Shown here: positions 8,764 to 17,911 of the stretch, piece by piece | Numbering within the stretch: the stretch's first letter is position 1 | Layout of the letters: the number at the start of each line of letters is the position of its first letter | From: Nonlabens dokdonensis DSW-6 | Lineage (GTDB): Bacteria; Bacteroidota; Bacteroidia; Flavobacteriales; Flavobacteriaceae | DNA: 64,000 nt | Direction of reading: 5' to 3' | NCBI RefSeq assembly: GCF_000332115.1 | Contig: NC_020156.1 | Span: 3,783,501-3,847,500, forward strand | Position numbers and translations under genes: made by a program | Notes under the pieces: model-generated | The model's database searches: none | The model's input: only the letters and a program-made list of their open reading frames with translations | Told to the model about the DNA's origin: nothing

Positions 8764-9542
8764 TGAATAAATTATTTCTCCTTTTTTTACTAATTGTGGC
8801 TAGTTGTAAAACTCCTACGTCCAATGATAAGGAAACTAAAACCACATCTAATATTGATGAAGCAGCAACAGCGATTACCTTAAAAGGAACTGTTTCTAAC
8901 CATAATGGTATGGCTGGCGATATCAATATTATGGGATATTTTGTTCAACCTGAATTCTACGGAGCGCTGAATCAAGATGGAAGTTTTGAAATTAGATTGC
9001 CAGAAGATTTTGATAAAATCACTACAAAGGCTTTTAATACTTATAACTCCTCTGATGTGGCAGATTATCAATTAAATTATAACACAGCGCTGGAAAGTTT
9101 TCCTAACGCTGCAAATGTATCGTTTAGTGGAAAAGAATCAAGACTTGCCTATGTAGGTAAATACTATAGATTTGAGGTCAATACTGGAGATAGGAGTGCT
9201 TATTTGTATCCAGCTTCAAGTGAGAATTTTGTAAAATATGTAGTAGGTACTAAAGATGCTGTACCAGAAACTGGATTCAATTATTATTACATCTATGCAA
9301 AAGAGCCATTCTCTATAGATGGAAACACCACTTATGATAACCTTTTTGAAGATGGCACAGAAGAAGTCTATACCAGAACTGATCATTATGATTTAAACAT
9401 TAAAAAAGGATGGAATTTACTGCGGTATGAAATCAATCAATTAGAAGAAAGTAGTTCAGGTACTCAAGAAATTGCAGAAACGACCGTTTCTAATGCAGAA
9501 CTCAATAGTATCCCAGAATCTTGGTTTATGAGTGCTCTTTAA
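8763..9542 (+). CDS. Predicted lipoprotein of unknown function
   Basis: This 259-residue protein has a lipoprotein signal peptide with lipobox IVASC (C15), then a Ser/Thr/Lys-rich stretch typical of tethered surface or periplasmic lipoproteins. The rest is predicted beta-rich, with a segment near residues 38-75 that resembles a carboxypeptidase-regulatory-like beta sandwich (ITLKGTVSNHNG). I do not recognise a family. It overlaps the upstream small membrane protein by 1 nt and precedes the LptA-like gene by 44 nt, so a role in the envelope is a contextual guess only. Confidence 0.7.
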   Translation: MNKLFLLFLLIVASCKTPTSNDKETKTTSNIDEAATAITLKGTVSNHNGMAGDINIMGYFVQPEFYGALNQDGSFEIRLPEDFDKITTKAFNTYNSSDVADYQLNYNTALESFPNAANVSFSGKESRLAYVGKYYRFEVNTGDRSAYLYPASSENFVKYVVGTKDAVPETGFNYYYIYAKEPFSIDGNTTYDNLFEDGTEEVYTRTDHYDLNIKKGWNLLRYEINQLEESSSGTQEIAETTVSNAELNSIPESWFMSAL

Positions 9543-9586
9543 CATGGGCTTTAAACTGCTCTATTTAACTTATCAAAATTTAATAT

Positions 9587-11284
9587 TTGAAATATAAACT
9601 TTTCATTTTTTCATTTCTCTTTACCTGTTTGGCTTTTAGTCAAAATCAGGTACAAGATTCATTGATTCAAATTACTGCTGGATTTCAGCAAATAAATGAG
9701 GATGAATTTCCTGATGCTATTATTTATTCTGGTACCAGCAGTAAGCAAGTTTATGTGCAACATAAAGGAATCAAAATGTGGTGTGATAATGCGGTTTTTT
9801 ATCGAAATGAAAATTTTGTTAGGACTTTTGGTAATGTGCGCATGAATCAAGGCGATACGATAAGAATGAGTTCTAAATATGCGGAGTACAACGGTAAAAC
9901 AAAATTTGCTTTTGCCAGTGGTAACGTAGATATGAAGAATCCGAGTACGACACTTAAAACCGATTCCTTGTTCTTCGATCGAGTAAAACAACAAGCTTAT
10001 TACAGAAGTGGCGGAACAGTACAAGACACAGCAAGTACTCTTAAAAGCCGAATAGGACGCTACTTTATGGCAGAAAAACGCTATCAATTTCTAGATAAGG
10101 TTACCGTTACAAATCCGGAATATACCATTGACAGCGACCACCTAAATTTTTACACAGAGAATGGACATGCCTATTTATATGGTCCGTCAACAATCAAGAG
10201 CGAGACCAGTACAGTCTACTGTGAACGTGGATTTTATGACACTAGAGCAGATGAAGGCTATTTTATTAAAAATTCAAGAATTGATTATAACAATAGAACT
10301 GTAACTGGAGATAGCTTGTATTTTAATCGAGGTAATTCATTTGCAAGCGCAACAAATAATATCATTGTCACTGACACGATCAATAAATCCATAATAAAAG
10401 GACATTACGCAGAAGTCTATCGGGCAAAAGATTCTGTTTTTATCAATAAAAGAGCTGTTGCCATATCGATACAAGATCAAGATAGCGTCTATATTCATGC
10501 AGATAAGTTAATGGTTACTGGTCCTGAAGATGATAGAATCGTGAGAGGTTTTTATGATGTACGACTATATAAAAGTGATTTAAGCGGCAAATGTGATTCT
10601 ATTTATACTAGACAAAGTACAGGACTTACTAAAATGATTACCCAACCTATTCTATGGAGTGGTAAAAGTCAAATGACCGGTGATAGCATTCATATTCAAA
10701 GTAATGTAGAAACTGAAAAACTAGACAGTCTGCATGTATTCTATAATGCATTTATTGTAGATCAAGATACAAGCGGCGGATTCAATCAAATAAAAGGTAA
10801 AGAACTGATAGGAAAATTCGATGATGCTAATCAGTTAGAAATAGTAAACATCAATAAAAACGTAGAAAATTTAATCTACTCTCGTAACGATGCTCAAGAA
10901 TTAGTAGGTATTAATAAAGGAACTAGTGGTAGAATGGAAATTTTATTTGAAGATAAAGAAATGAGCATCATTACTAATTTAGATAACCCAGATGACGTTA
11001 CTTATCCTCCGGATGAATTGCCAGAAAATGCTCGAAGATTAAGAGGAATGGTCTGGCGTGGTGATGAAATGATTTTAACTAAAGAAGATTTATTTAAAGG
11101 AAAGCCTATTCCAGTATTAACGCCTATAAAAGGAATACCTTTGCCTAAATTAGAAGATGATTTCTTTGATAAGAAAGCAAGTGAGAATGTCAATAAAAAC
11201 TCTAGATTAAAAAAAGCAGACTTTAAAACTAGAACAAACGATATTCCTAAAACGACAAGCAAAGCAAAAGATGACAAAGAGTGA
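9587..11284 (+). CDS. OstA/LptA-like periplasmic LPS transport protein
   Basis: This 565-residue secreted protein has a signal peptide ending at FSQ (residue 19) followed by repeated beta strands of the OstA/LptA jelly-roll type, for example NVRMNQGDTIRMSSKYAEYNG and VTVTNPEYTIDSDHLNFY. It is much longer than E. coli LptA (185 residues), as is usual in Bacteroidota, and would bridge LPS across the periplasm. The C-terminal 60 residues are lysine-rich and probably disordered. The start is a TTG. The coding region overlaps the next gene by 14 nt, indicating translational coupling. Confidence 0.82.
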   Translation: MKYKLFIFSFLFTCLAFSQNQVQDSLIQITAGFQQINEDEFPDAIIYSGTSSKQVYVQHKGIKMWCDNAVFYRNENFVRTFGNVRMNQGDTIRMSSKYAEYNGKTKFAFASGNVDMKNPSTTLKTDSLFFDRVKQQAYYRSGGTVQDTASTLKSRIGRYFMAEKRYQFLDKVTVTNPEYTIDSDHLNFYTENGHAYLYGPSTIKSETSTVYCERGFYDTRADEGYFIKNSRIDYNNRTVTGDSLYFNRGNSFASATNNIIVTDTINKSIIKGHYAEVYRAKDSVFINKRAVAISIQDQDSVYIHADKLMVTGPEDDRIVRGFYDVRLYKSDLSGKCDSIYTRQSTGLTKMITQPILWSGKSQMTGDSIHIQSNVETEKLDSLHVFYNAFIVDQDTSGGFNQIKGKELIGKFDDANQLEIVNINKNVENLIYSRNDAQELVGINKGTSGRMEILFEDKEMSIITNLDNPDDVTYPPDELPENARRLRGMVWRGDEMILTKEDLFKGKPIPVLTPIKGIPLPKLEDDFFDKKASENVNKNSRLKKADFKTRTNDIPKTTSKAKDDKE

Positions 11285-12488
11285 TTTCTACCATTATCAA
11301 GCGCAAACCACGCCATTTGCGCCAGGCTTAGAAATAGAAAGCGCATCTGGGAATTATATAGTTGATACAGCTGGAAATAAATACCTCGATATGGTAGCTG
11401 GCGTGAGTGCATTGCCATTAGGCCATTGTCATCCAGCAGTCACAAAAGCCATTAAAGATCAAGTAGATCAATACATGCACGTCATGGTTTACGGCGAGTA
11501 CACGCAACAACCTGCCGTAGAGCTATGTAAAAAGTTAGCCTCACTCCTGCCCGATCCTTTAGAAACCACCTATCTAGTTAATAGTGGTACAGAAGCGATG
11601 GAAGCCGCTATCAAACTTGCAAGAAGAGTTACTGGAGCTACAGAAATCATAGCCATGAATAAATCCTATCACGGCAATACTATGGGATCACTTAGTTTAA
11701 TGAATTATGAAGAGCGCAAGGCACCTTTTAGACCATTATTACCCAGTATATCACATATAAAATTCAATTGCCTTCAAGACTTAAGATTGATTACCGAAAA
11801 GACCGCTGGAGTAGTGATCGAAAGCATTCAAGGTGGTGCCGGATTTATAGTACCCAGAAAACAATGGATGCAAGAATTAAGAAAACGATGTACTCAAACT
11901 AACACGTTATTGATCGTAGATGAGATTCAGCCTGGAATAGGCCGCACGGGAACCATGTTTTATTTTACCCAACATGATATTATTCCAGACATGGTGATTA
12001 CTGGTAAAGGCCTAGCTGGCGGCATGCCTATAGGAGCATTAACTACCAGTAAAGAACATATGAGCCGCTTCAAAGAAGAACCCATGCTAGGTCATATCAC
12101 GACTTTTGGTGGTCATCCTGTAATAGCAGCTGCAGCCTTAGCAACACTTATAGAAATTGAAGAAGGCAAGTACATGGATAAGATGTTAGAAAAAGAGTTA
12201 CGCTTTCGCGAAAGCTTACAACACAAAAACATCAAAGAAATAAGAGGTAAAGGTCTCATGCTAGCAGCTATTCTAACAGATGATAGATTTACAGCACAAA
12301 TTGTTGAAGAGTGCCGAAATCGAGGTGTGATTTTTTTCCTTCTTTTATTTGAAAAAAGAGCCATTAGAATTACGCCACCTTATACCATAACCGATTCTGA
12401 AATTGATCACGCCTGTAAAATATTACTTGAAGTAATTGATATTTTCTACTTAAACTTATCCAAAGGACACCTGTTTATAAGTTGTTGA
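11271..12488 (+). CDS. Class III PLP-dependent aminotransferase
   Basis: This 405-residue fold-type I aminotransferase is of the ornithine/acetylornithine/4-aminobutyrate group. PLP contacts are visible in NSGTEAMEAAIKLARRVTG and DEIQPGIGRTG, with the Schiff-base lysine K246 in TGKGLAGGMPIG. The amine substrate cannot be assigned; there is no arginine-biosynthesis neighbour. The palindromic repeat at 12202-12215 is read in frame as RFRES in a surface helix. The last 15 residues after LLEVID (IFYLNLSKGHLFISC) extend past the usual family end and may reflect a lost stop or a small 3' frameshift. Confidence 0.85.
   Translation: MTKSDFYHYQAQTTPFAPGLEIESASGNYIVDTAGNKYLDMVAGVSALPLGHCHPAVTKAIKDQVDQYMHVMVYGEYTQQPAVELCKKLASLLPDPLETTYLVNSGTEAMEAAIKLARRVTGATEIIAMNKSYHGNTMGSLSLMNYEERKAPFRPLLPSISHIKFNCLQDLRLITEKTAGVVIESIQGGAGFIVPRKQWMQELRKRCTQTNTLLIVDEIQPGIGRTGTMFYFTQHDIIPDMVITGKGLAGGMPIGALTTSKEHMSRFKEEPMLGHITTFGGHPVIAAAALATLIEIEEGKYMDKMLEKELRFRESLQHKNIKEIRGKGLMLAAILTDDRFTAQIVEECRNRGVIFFLLLFEKRAIRITPPYTITDSEIDHACKILLEVIDIFYLNLSKGHLFISC
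12202..12215. repeat. Palindromic repeat, copy 5 (inside class III aminotransferase gene)
   Basis: 14-bp core only; the 16-bp form is broken by T at 12216. Translated as RFRES. Confidence 0.85.
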
Positions 12489-12566
12489 CAAGAGATTTGC
12501 TGAATTTGCCAATCCCTTGACAAAAAAAAAGAACTTAGTAAAACAAGAATTTTTAATATTCTATGT

Positions 12567-13949
12567 ATGCAATTTGATTTAAATAATGATGGAGAATTGA
12601 GTATTCAAAAATTTGAACTCATGTTAAAATCTAACGAGGTAGGATTCTTTGATAGCGATGAATTTGATCAAATAATTGAGCACTATCTTGATGAAGGAAA
12701 AATAGCGCTGGCTCGCAAAGCCATAGGTTTAGGTATTTCTCAACATCCTACATCGGTTAATTTAAAATTGTACCGTGCAGAGATGTTTATATTTGATAAT
12801 CAGTTTGATGAGGCAGAAAATGTACTCAATGAATTGTTTGAAATAGAACCTAATAATGCCGAAATTTATATTCAGAAAGCTAATATATTTTCTAAAACTG
12901 ACAGACACAGCAAATCTATCGAATTGCTCAAAAAAGCATTAGACCTTACTCACGACCAAGCAGATGTTTACAATCTTATAGGAATGGAGTTTCTCTTTAT
13001 AGAAGATTACTCTAATGCTAAGGTTAATTTTATGAAATGTCTAGAGTTAGATGATTCAGATTATTCGGCTCTTTATAATATTATTTACTGCTTTGATTTC
13101 TTAAACGAGCATGAGCGAGCTGTAGACTATTTGAATTTGTTTCTGGATAGAAACCCTTATAGTGAGGTTGCCTGGCATCAAGTCGGTAAGCAGTATTTTG
13201 ACTTGAAAATGTACGAGAAATCATTAGCTGCTTTTGAATTTGCTATAATTTCAGACGATCATTTTGTAGGTGCCTATTTAGAGAAAGGTAAAGTTCTTGA
13301 AAAGTTAGGGAGATATAATGAAGCCATAGAAAATTATCAAATTACATTAAAGTTAGATGACCCAACTTCTTTTGCATATTTAAGGCTTGGTAAATGTTTT
13401 GAGAAATTAGGCCTTGATGAAAATGCTGTCAAATACTTTAAACAATGTGTTAAAGAAGATCCTTTGCTCGATAAAGGCTGGCTTTCTATAGTTAATTATT
13501 ATACGAAAAGGTTAGATTTTCAAAACGCCCTATCTTACATTGAAAAAGCAACTGAAATTGATGCTGATAATGCCTTGTACTGGAAAAAATATGCATCAAT
13601 AAATAAGAGGTTAAATTTTATTGAAGAAGCTGAATATGGTTATCGTAGAGCTATAGAATTAGGTAATTATGAATTATCGACATGGATCAATAGATGTGAT
13701 ATTCTCATTCAATTAGGAGAAATAGAACCGGCGATTTTAAATGTAGAAAATGGATTAGAATTTTATCCTCAAGAAGTCGAGCTAGAGTATCGTTTAGCTG
13801 GTCTCCATCTCAAAAGAGGGGAATTAATTAAGGGTAAGTTTCACCTGCAAAACGCCTTAAAAAGAGATTCAGAATATATTATTATTCTAGAAGAAATATT
13901 TCCTGCCGAATATCGGCTTAAAGATGTACAAGACCTTTTAAAAAGATAA
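12567..13949 (+). CDS. Tetratricopeptide-repeat protein
   Basis: This 460-residue cytoplasmic protein is almost entirely helical, with about ten TPR units from residue 35 onward; clear ones include AEIYIQKANIFSKTDRHSKS and SFAYLRLGKCFEKLGLDENA. There is no signal peptide or enzymatic domain. TPR arrays bind other proteins, and the partner is unknown. It lies 3 nt ahead of the tyrosine phosphatase gene, so the two are probably cotranscribed. The sequence is markedly acidic at the N terminus. ATG 12567 is used because the nearby ATG at 12563 runs into a stop. Confidence 0.85.
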   Translation: MQFDLNNDGELSIQKFELMLKSNEVGFFDSDEFDQIIEHYLDEGKIALARKAIGLGISQHPTSVNLKLYRAEMFIFDNQFDEAENVLNELFEIEPNNAEIYIQKANIFSKTDRHSKSIELLKKALDLTHDQADVYNLIGMEFLFIEDYSNAKVNFMKCLELDDSDYSALYNIIYCFDFLNEHERAVDYLNLFLDRNPYSEVAWHQVGKQYFDLKMYEKSLAAFEFAIISDDHFVGAYLEKGKVLEKLGRYNEAIENYQITLKLDDPTSFAYLRLGKCFEKLGLDENAVKYFKQCVKEDPLLDKGWLSIVNYYTKRLDFQNALSYIEKATEIDADNALYWKKYASINKRLNFIEEAEYGYRRAIELGNYELSTWINRCDILIQLGEIEPAILNVENGLEFYPQEVELEYRLAGLHLKRGELIKGKFHLQNALKRDSEYIIILEEIFPAEYRLKDVQDLLKR

Positions 13950-13952
13950 TTT

Positions 13953-14690
13953 ATGTTTTTCTTTAGTAAATCAGTTTATTTAATTGATTTCTTAGACGGT
14001 ATAACTGATATACATAATCATATACTTCCTGGAATTGACGATGGATCTCCTGATATAGATACCACTCTAGACATGATTAGAGCAATGAAATCCTTAGGTT
14101 TAAAAAATTGTATCGCCACACCACATACAATGGAAGATTATTACGGTAATGATCAAAGTAAAATCAAATTAGTTTTTAATAATACGATAAGTGAATTAGA
14201 AGCAACAGATGGTAGAGGTTTTATTGTTTCTACTGCCTCAGAGTATATGATGGACAGCAAGCTTGAACAAATTGTAGAAAACAATGATTACCTATGTATT
14301 CACAAGAACTATCTTCTAACTGAGCTTTCCTACTTTCAACGCCCTGATAATCTAGAAGAATTAGTTTTTAAAATGTGCCAGAAAGGTCTTGTTCCCATAT
14401 TAGCGCACCCTGAAAGGTATCGTTATATAAAGTCAGTCGATTCATTTCAAGACTTAAAAAGTAGAGGCTTTGAATTACAACTCAATCTTCTTTCTTTATC
14501 AAAACATTACGGAGAACAAGCTTTTCAAAAGTCAAAACTCCTACTTGAAAATGGGATGTACGATTGCTTAGGAACAGATGCTCATAAAGTCTTGCATCTA
14601 GAAAAAATTAAAGAAATTAAAATAAAAGAAAAGCTTACACCGCAAATAAAAAAGCTTGTGGAAAACCACAAGCTTCGATTTAGTATATAG
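13953..14690 (+). CDS. CpsB/YwqE-type protein-tyrosine phosphatase
   Basis: This 245-residue PHP-fold metallophosphatase has metal ligands in DIHNHILPGIDDGS (H21, H23), ATPHTMED, ILAHPERYRY and GTDAHK. Members of this family dephosphorylate the tyrosine-rich tail of Wzc/CpsD-type kinases and so tune chain length or polymerisation of surface polysaccharides. It faces the Wzc-like kinase gene tail to tail with a 23-nt gap, which supports that pairing. Its last codons contain a perfect hairpin that acts as the terminator of the opposing transcript (14645-14675). Confidence 0.9.
   Translation: MFFFSKSVYLIDFLDGITDIHNHILPGIDDGSPDIDTTLDMIRAMKSLGLKNCIATPHTMEDYYGNDQSKIKLVFNNTISELEATDGRGFIVSTASEYMMDSKLEQIVENNDYLCIHKNYLLTELSYFQRPDNLEELVFKMCQKGLVPILAHPERYRYIKSVDSFQDLKSRGFELQLNLLSLSKHYGEQAFQKSKLLLENGMYDCLGTDAHKVLHLEKIKEIKIKEKLTPQIKKLVENHKLRFSI
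14645..14675 (-). terminator. Intrinsic terminator of the wzc-like operon, inside the opposing gene
   Basis: On the - strand, a perfect 10-bp stem AAGCTTGTGG/CCACAAGCTT (14675-14652) with a TTTT loop is followed by TTTTTATTT. It lies about 40 nt past the wzc-like stop and within the coding region of the phosphatase. On the + strand no U-run follows, so it should act only on the leftward transcript. Confidence 0.8.
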
Positions 14691-14713
14691 TTCTCAAATA
14701 GAACCAAATAATA

Positions 14714-17110
14714 TTATCTGAAGAAGGATTTTATTTTAGTCAATAAATTTTTCTTATCCTCACCGTATACATAACCATATTTATTACCATAACCAAAATT
14801 AGCTAATTTCACATTATTAACTATTACGGCTACATTTTTCAATTTACCAGCTTTTATTGTATCTGAAACAAAGTCAAGTAATGATTTGTCAGTGTAACTA
14901 GCTCTTGTGACATAGGCCGTAACATCAGCATATTTATTAATCAATAACGTATCAGTAACTAAAATTGTAGGAGCGCTATCAATAACAACTAGATCGTAAT
15001 TAGATTTTGCCTTATCAAACAACTCCTTAGTTCTATCTTGCATCCAAAGTTCGGCAGGATTAGGAGGAATAGCACCAGATAATAAAATATCTAAATTATC
15101 ATTTTTTGAGGAATGAATTACTAGATCATTAAGAGTTAAATCATTATTTACCAAATATTCAGTTACTCCTTTAGTTCTTTTAGATGCGTTACTAGAAGAA
15201 TATCTGTGTAGCTGAGGGTTTCTGATATCACCACCTATTAATAACACTTTCTTTCCAGAAAAAGCAAATGTATTTGCAATATTATAGGAAACCAAGGTTT
15301 TACCTTCACCTTTCACCGTAGATGTGACTAAAACAATTTTTGTTTCATTACGTTTTATAGCATTCAACTTATATTGTAAGTTAGTACGAATTATTCTAAA
15401 AGACTCAGCCAAAACTGAACGGTCATTGACAGTAATAAAATCAACCGTGTCCCTATCTAGCTTGGGTACTTCTCCAAGAATATTTACAGTTGGAAGCTGT
15501 TTTTCGATGTCTTTTCTTGACTCTATTTTATTATAAAAAATCGAACGTACATAAAGAAAAGTAACTGGAACTAGAACTCCTGCAATTAACATCGCTAAAT
15601 AAACAATTTTTCGTTTTGGCGAAACAGGATTTTTAGCAGCTAACGCATAATCAACAATTTTTGCTTTGGGTGCGGTTACGGCAAGAGAAATTGCGGTGGT
15701 TTCCTTTTTTTCGTTTAATAACAAATAAATTGCTTCAATGACTAATCGATCTCTTTCTATATCACGATTTACACGTTCGTTTCCTGGAATATTTGAAATT
15801 TTGCTTGAAACATTATTTAATTCCTTTTCTAAGCTATTTTTTTTGGTGTTAATTGAAAAGATTACATTATCTAGAGATATTAGTATCGCCTCTTTTAGAC
15901 TTTCTATTTGATTTAAAAGATTTTTTAATATTGGATTATCTTCACTAGAATTTTTCCTGAATTTCAAATACTCTTGAACTAAAAGGTTGTAGCTAGCACT
16001 ACTCGCTTGAATATCGAAATCGTTCAATCCTACATTCTCTGGAATTAATTCTATTTGACTACGTTCAAGCCTTTTTTTAAGGCTTTCGGCAATATTTAAC
16101 TGTGTCTCAGCTACAATTACCTCTCTACTTATCCCTAACTTAGATGTTAAATTAATTTCAGACTCTGCGATTAAATCAGTTAAATTTTCTGAGGTCTTAA
16201 AATTTTGAATACCTCGTTCTAAACTATCTAAATCCTTACGAACAGATGATAATCTCTCCTCAATAAATTGAGCTGTATTTTGGGCAACTTCATTTTTGTC
16301 TTTAATAGCATCCTGATTAAAAACTTTTATTAAATTATTTAGTATGTCTTGCGCTCTGAGTTTGAACTGATCTTTCAGTCGTAGTTCAAGGACACTACCT
16401 CTTCTATCTGACTTTTTAATATTTAGATTGTTTTTAATAGATTCAGTAGTCTCTCTAACAGGATTTATATTTATGAATAATTCGCTCCAATCTTTATTAG
16501 CGTTTTTCTCTCCATTATTAAATGGATTAGTTGAACCTATATTATTTGGTAGAACTAATAAATCAATATTTTGAAAAGAAAATCCTTTCCCATAAGTTTG
16601 AACGCCAATTTCTTTATCATTCAAATCATATAGTTTAAATTTCTCATCACCTATATTTTCAATTTTCATACCTATACTTTCAGGTAAAAAATAATCAATA
16701 GAATCATTTAATATTGTCAATTTGATAGGATTGTCTCTATAAAGTTGACCAGATTTAATATTCCCTTCGACAGAATAAGAAATATTTAAATCTAGCTGGT
16801 CTACAACCACATTTATTAATTTGTTAGACCTTAGTACTTCAATCTCGTTTTCTACCGTATTAAAAGAACTTCCTAAAACATCAATATCTCCTAAAGCCGC
16901 TAGTTCTGAGAACCCACCACCACCTTGCGTGTCTTTAATTAAAATTGTGGCCGTTGCTTCATATTGATTTGTCGCATACCTAAGATAAATAAAGCCTGCA
17001 ATAAGAAATAAAACTATGCTAGTTATAAACCAAGGCCAATACCTCAAATATTGATTCAATTGTTCTGACAGAGGAGATGGTTGATCTGTTTCCATATTAT
17101 TAGTACTCAT
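14714..17110 (-). CDS. wzc: Wzc-like polysaccharide co-polymerase and tyrosine autokinase
   Basis: This 798-residue inner-membrane protein controls polymerisation and export of the surface polysaccharide. A first membrane helix (about 30-50) is followed by a Wzz domain, a long periplasmic coiled-coil region with many SLEKELNNVSSKI-type heptads, a second helix (about 500-520) and a cytoplasmic BY-kinase. Walker A is STVKGEGKT with K604, the A' motif is GGDIRNPQ, and Walker B lies in VVIDSAPT. The C-terminal tail has a tyrosine cluster, GYGNKYGYVYG, the likely autophosphorylation site. It is 3 nt behind the Wza-like gene, and its phosphatase partner lies just downstream on the other strand. Confidence 0.94.
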   Translation of the reverse strand: MSTNNMETDQPSPLSEQLNQYLRYWPWFITSIVLFLIAGFIYLRYATNQYEATATILIKDTQGGGGFSELAALGDIDVLGSSFNTVENEIEVLRSNKLINVVVDQLDLNISYSVEGNIKSGQLYRDNPIKLTILNDSIDYFLPESIGMKIENIGDEKFKLYDLNDKEIGVQTYGKGFSFQNIDLLVLPNNIGSTNPFNNGEKNANKDWSELFININPVRETTESIKNNLNIKKSDRRGSVLELRLKDQFKLRAQDILNNLIKVFNQDAIKDKNEVAQNTAQFIEERLSSVRKDLDSLERGIQNFKTSENLTDLIAESEINLTSKLGISREVIVAETQLNIAESLKKRLERSQIELIPENVGLNDFDIQASSASYNLLVQEYLKFRKNSSEDNPILKNLLNQIESLKEAILISLDNVIFSINTKKNSLEKELNNVSSKISNIPGNERVNRDIERDRLVIEAIYLLLNEKKETTAISLAVTAPKAKIVDYALAAKNPVSPKRKIVYLAMLIAGVLVPVTFLYVRSIFYNKIESRKDIEKQLPTVNILGEVPKLDRDTVDFITVNDRSVLAESFRIIRTNLQYKLNAIKRNETKIVLVTSTVKGEGKTLVSYNIANTFAFSGKKVLLIGGDIRNPQLHRYSSSNASKRTKGVTEYLVNNDLTLNDLVIHSSKNDNLDILLSGAIPPNPAELWMQDRTKELFDKAKSNYDLVVIDSAPTILVTDTLLINKYADVTAYVTRASYTDKSLLDFVSDTIKAGKLKNVAVIVNNVKLANFGYGNKYGYVYGEDKKNLLTKIKSFFR

Positions 17111-17113
17111 AAA

Positions 17114-17893
17114 TTAATTTCTTGAAATAATCACTATTAGTGAAAGTAAAACGGAAGCTATAGAGACAAATAGTGAAGCGTTTCTATTAAAACCAGCCGC
17201 CTGAACTTGAGCGTAATTAGGTTCAACAACAACTACATCATTTTGCTGAAGATAATAATAGTCTGAATCAATAAAATCAGAATTAGTTAAATCTATACTA
17301 TGTGATGTTTGATTACCGTCAATATCTCTCAAAATAGTAATATTTTGTCGATTTCCATATATTGTTAAATCACCTGCGATACCAATCACTTGAAGCAAAG
17401 TTATGCGATTATGATCCAAATTAAAGGTTCCTGGATTATTTACCTCACCTAAAACAGTTACCTTAAAATTTACTATCCTGACGTCAACCACAGCATCATT
17501 AACATACTTATCGCGAATTTTATTTTGGAGAAAGTCAGTCATTTCTTCCCTAGTTTTACCTGCGGCATCAATACGGCCTAATAAAGGGTATACTATTTCA
17601 CCACTATTATCCACCAAATATCCAAAAATCTGGCTTTGACCAACAACATTTAAATTATTTTGGTTAACAGGGTTAACAAATTGATTAAATGGCTGCACCA
17701 ACTCCATATCCTTACTTGTGACTGTAATTCTTAAAATATCATCCTTTTTGATCAATGATTTGTAATTCAACTCTTTATTAGTTAAAGAACCGTCTATATC
17801 CTGCATGTATATTATTTTACTCTTAGATACACAAGAGCTGATCATGGTAACACCGATCATAATCAAAAATCCTTTCAATAATTTATTTTTCAT
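17114..17893 (-). CDS. Wza-like polysaccharide export lipoprotein
   Basis: This 259-residue outer-membrane lipoprotein has lipobox MISSC (C21), then a poly-export domain (about 40-140) with the family motif YLVDNSGEIVYPLLGRI, and one SLBB domain (about 145-220, VTVLGEVNNPGTFNLDHNRITL). A C-terminal hydrophobic helix (about 235-256) is common in Bacteroidota Wza proteins. It would form the export channel in line with the Wzc-like kinase encoded directly downstream. It is 18 nt behind the dehydratase gene, in one operon. Confidence 0.93.
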   Translation of the reverse strand: MKNKLLKGFLIMIGVTMISSCVSKSKIIYMQDIDGSLTNKELNYKSLIKKDDILRITVTSKDMELVQPFNQFVNPVNQNNLNVVGQSQIFGYLVDNSGEIVYPLLGRIDAAGKTREEMTDFLQNKIRDKYVNDAVVDVRIVNFKVTVLGEVNNPGTFNLDHNRITLLQVIGIAGDLTIYGNRQNITILRDIDGNQTSHSIDLTNSDFIDSDYYYLQQNDVVVVEPNYAQVQAAGFNRNASLFVSIASVLLSLIVIISRN

Positions 17894-17911
17894 TTCTTAA
17901 TTAAGATATTT

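Noticed and set aside
11002..11418. 138-codon open frame on the - strand
   Set aside because: Opposite the LptA-like/aminotransferase junction, both with strong homology; composition shadow only.
14714..17110. Altered Walker A' motif (GGDIRNP rather than DADLR) in the Wzc-like kinase
   Set aside because: The G form is common in Bacteroidota Wzc proteins, so not evidence of loss of function.
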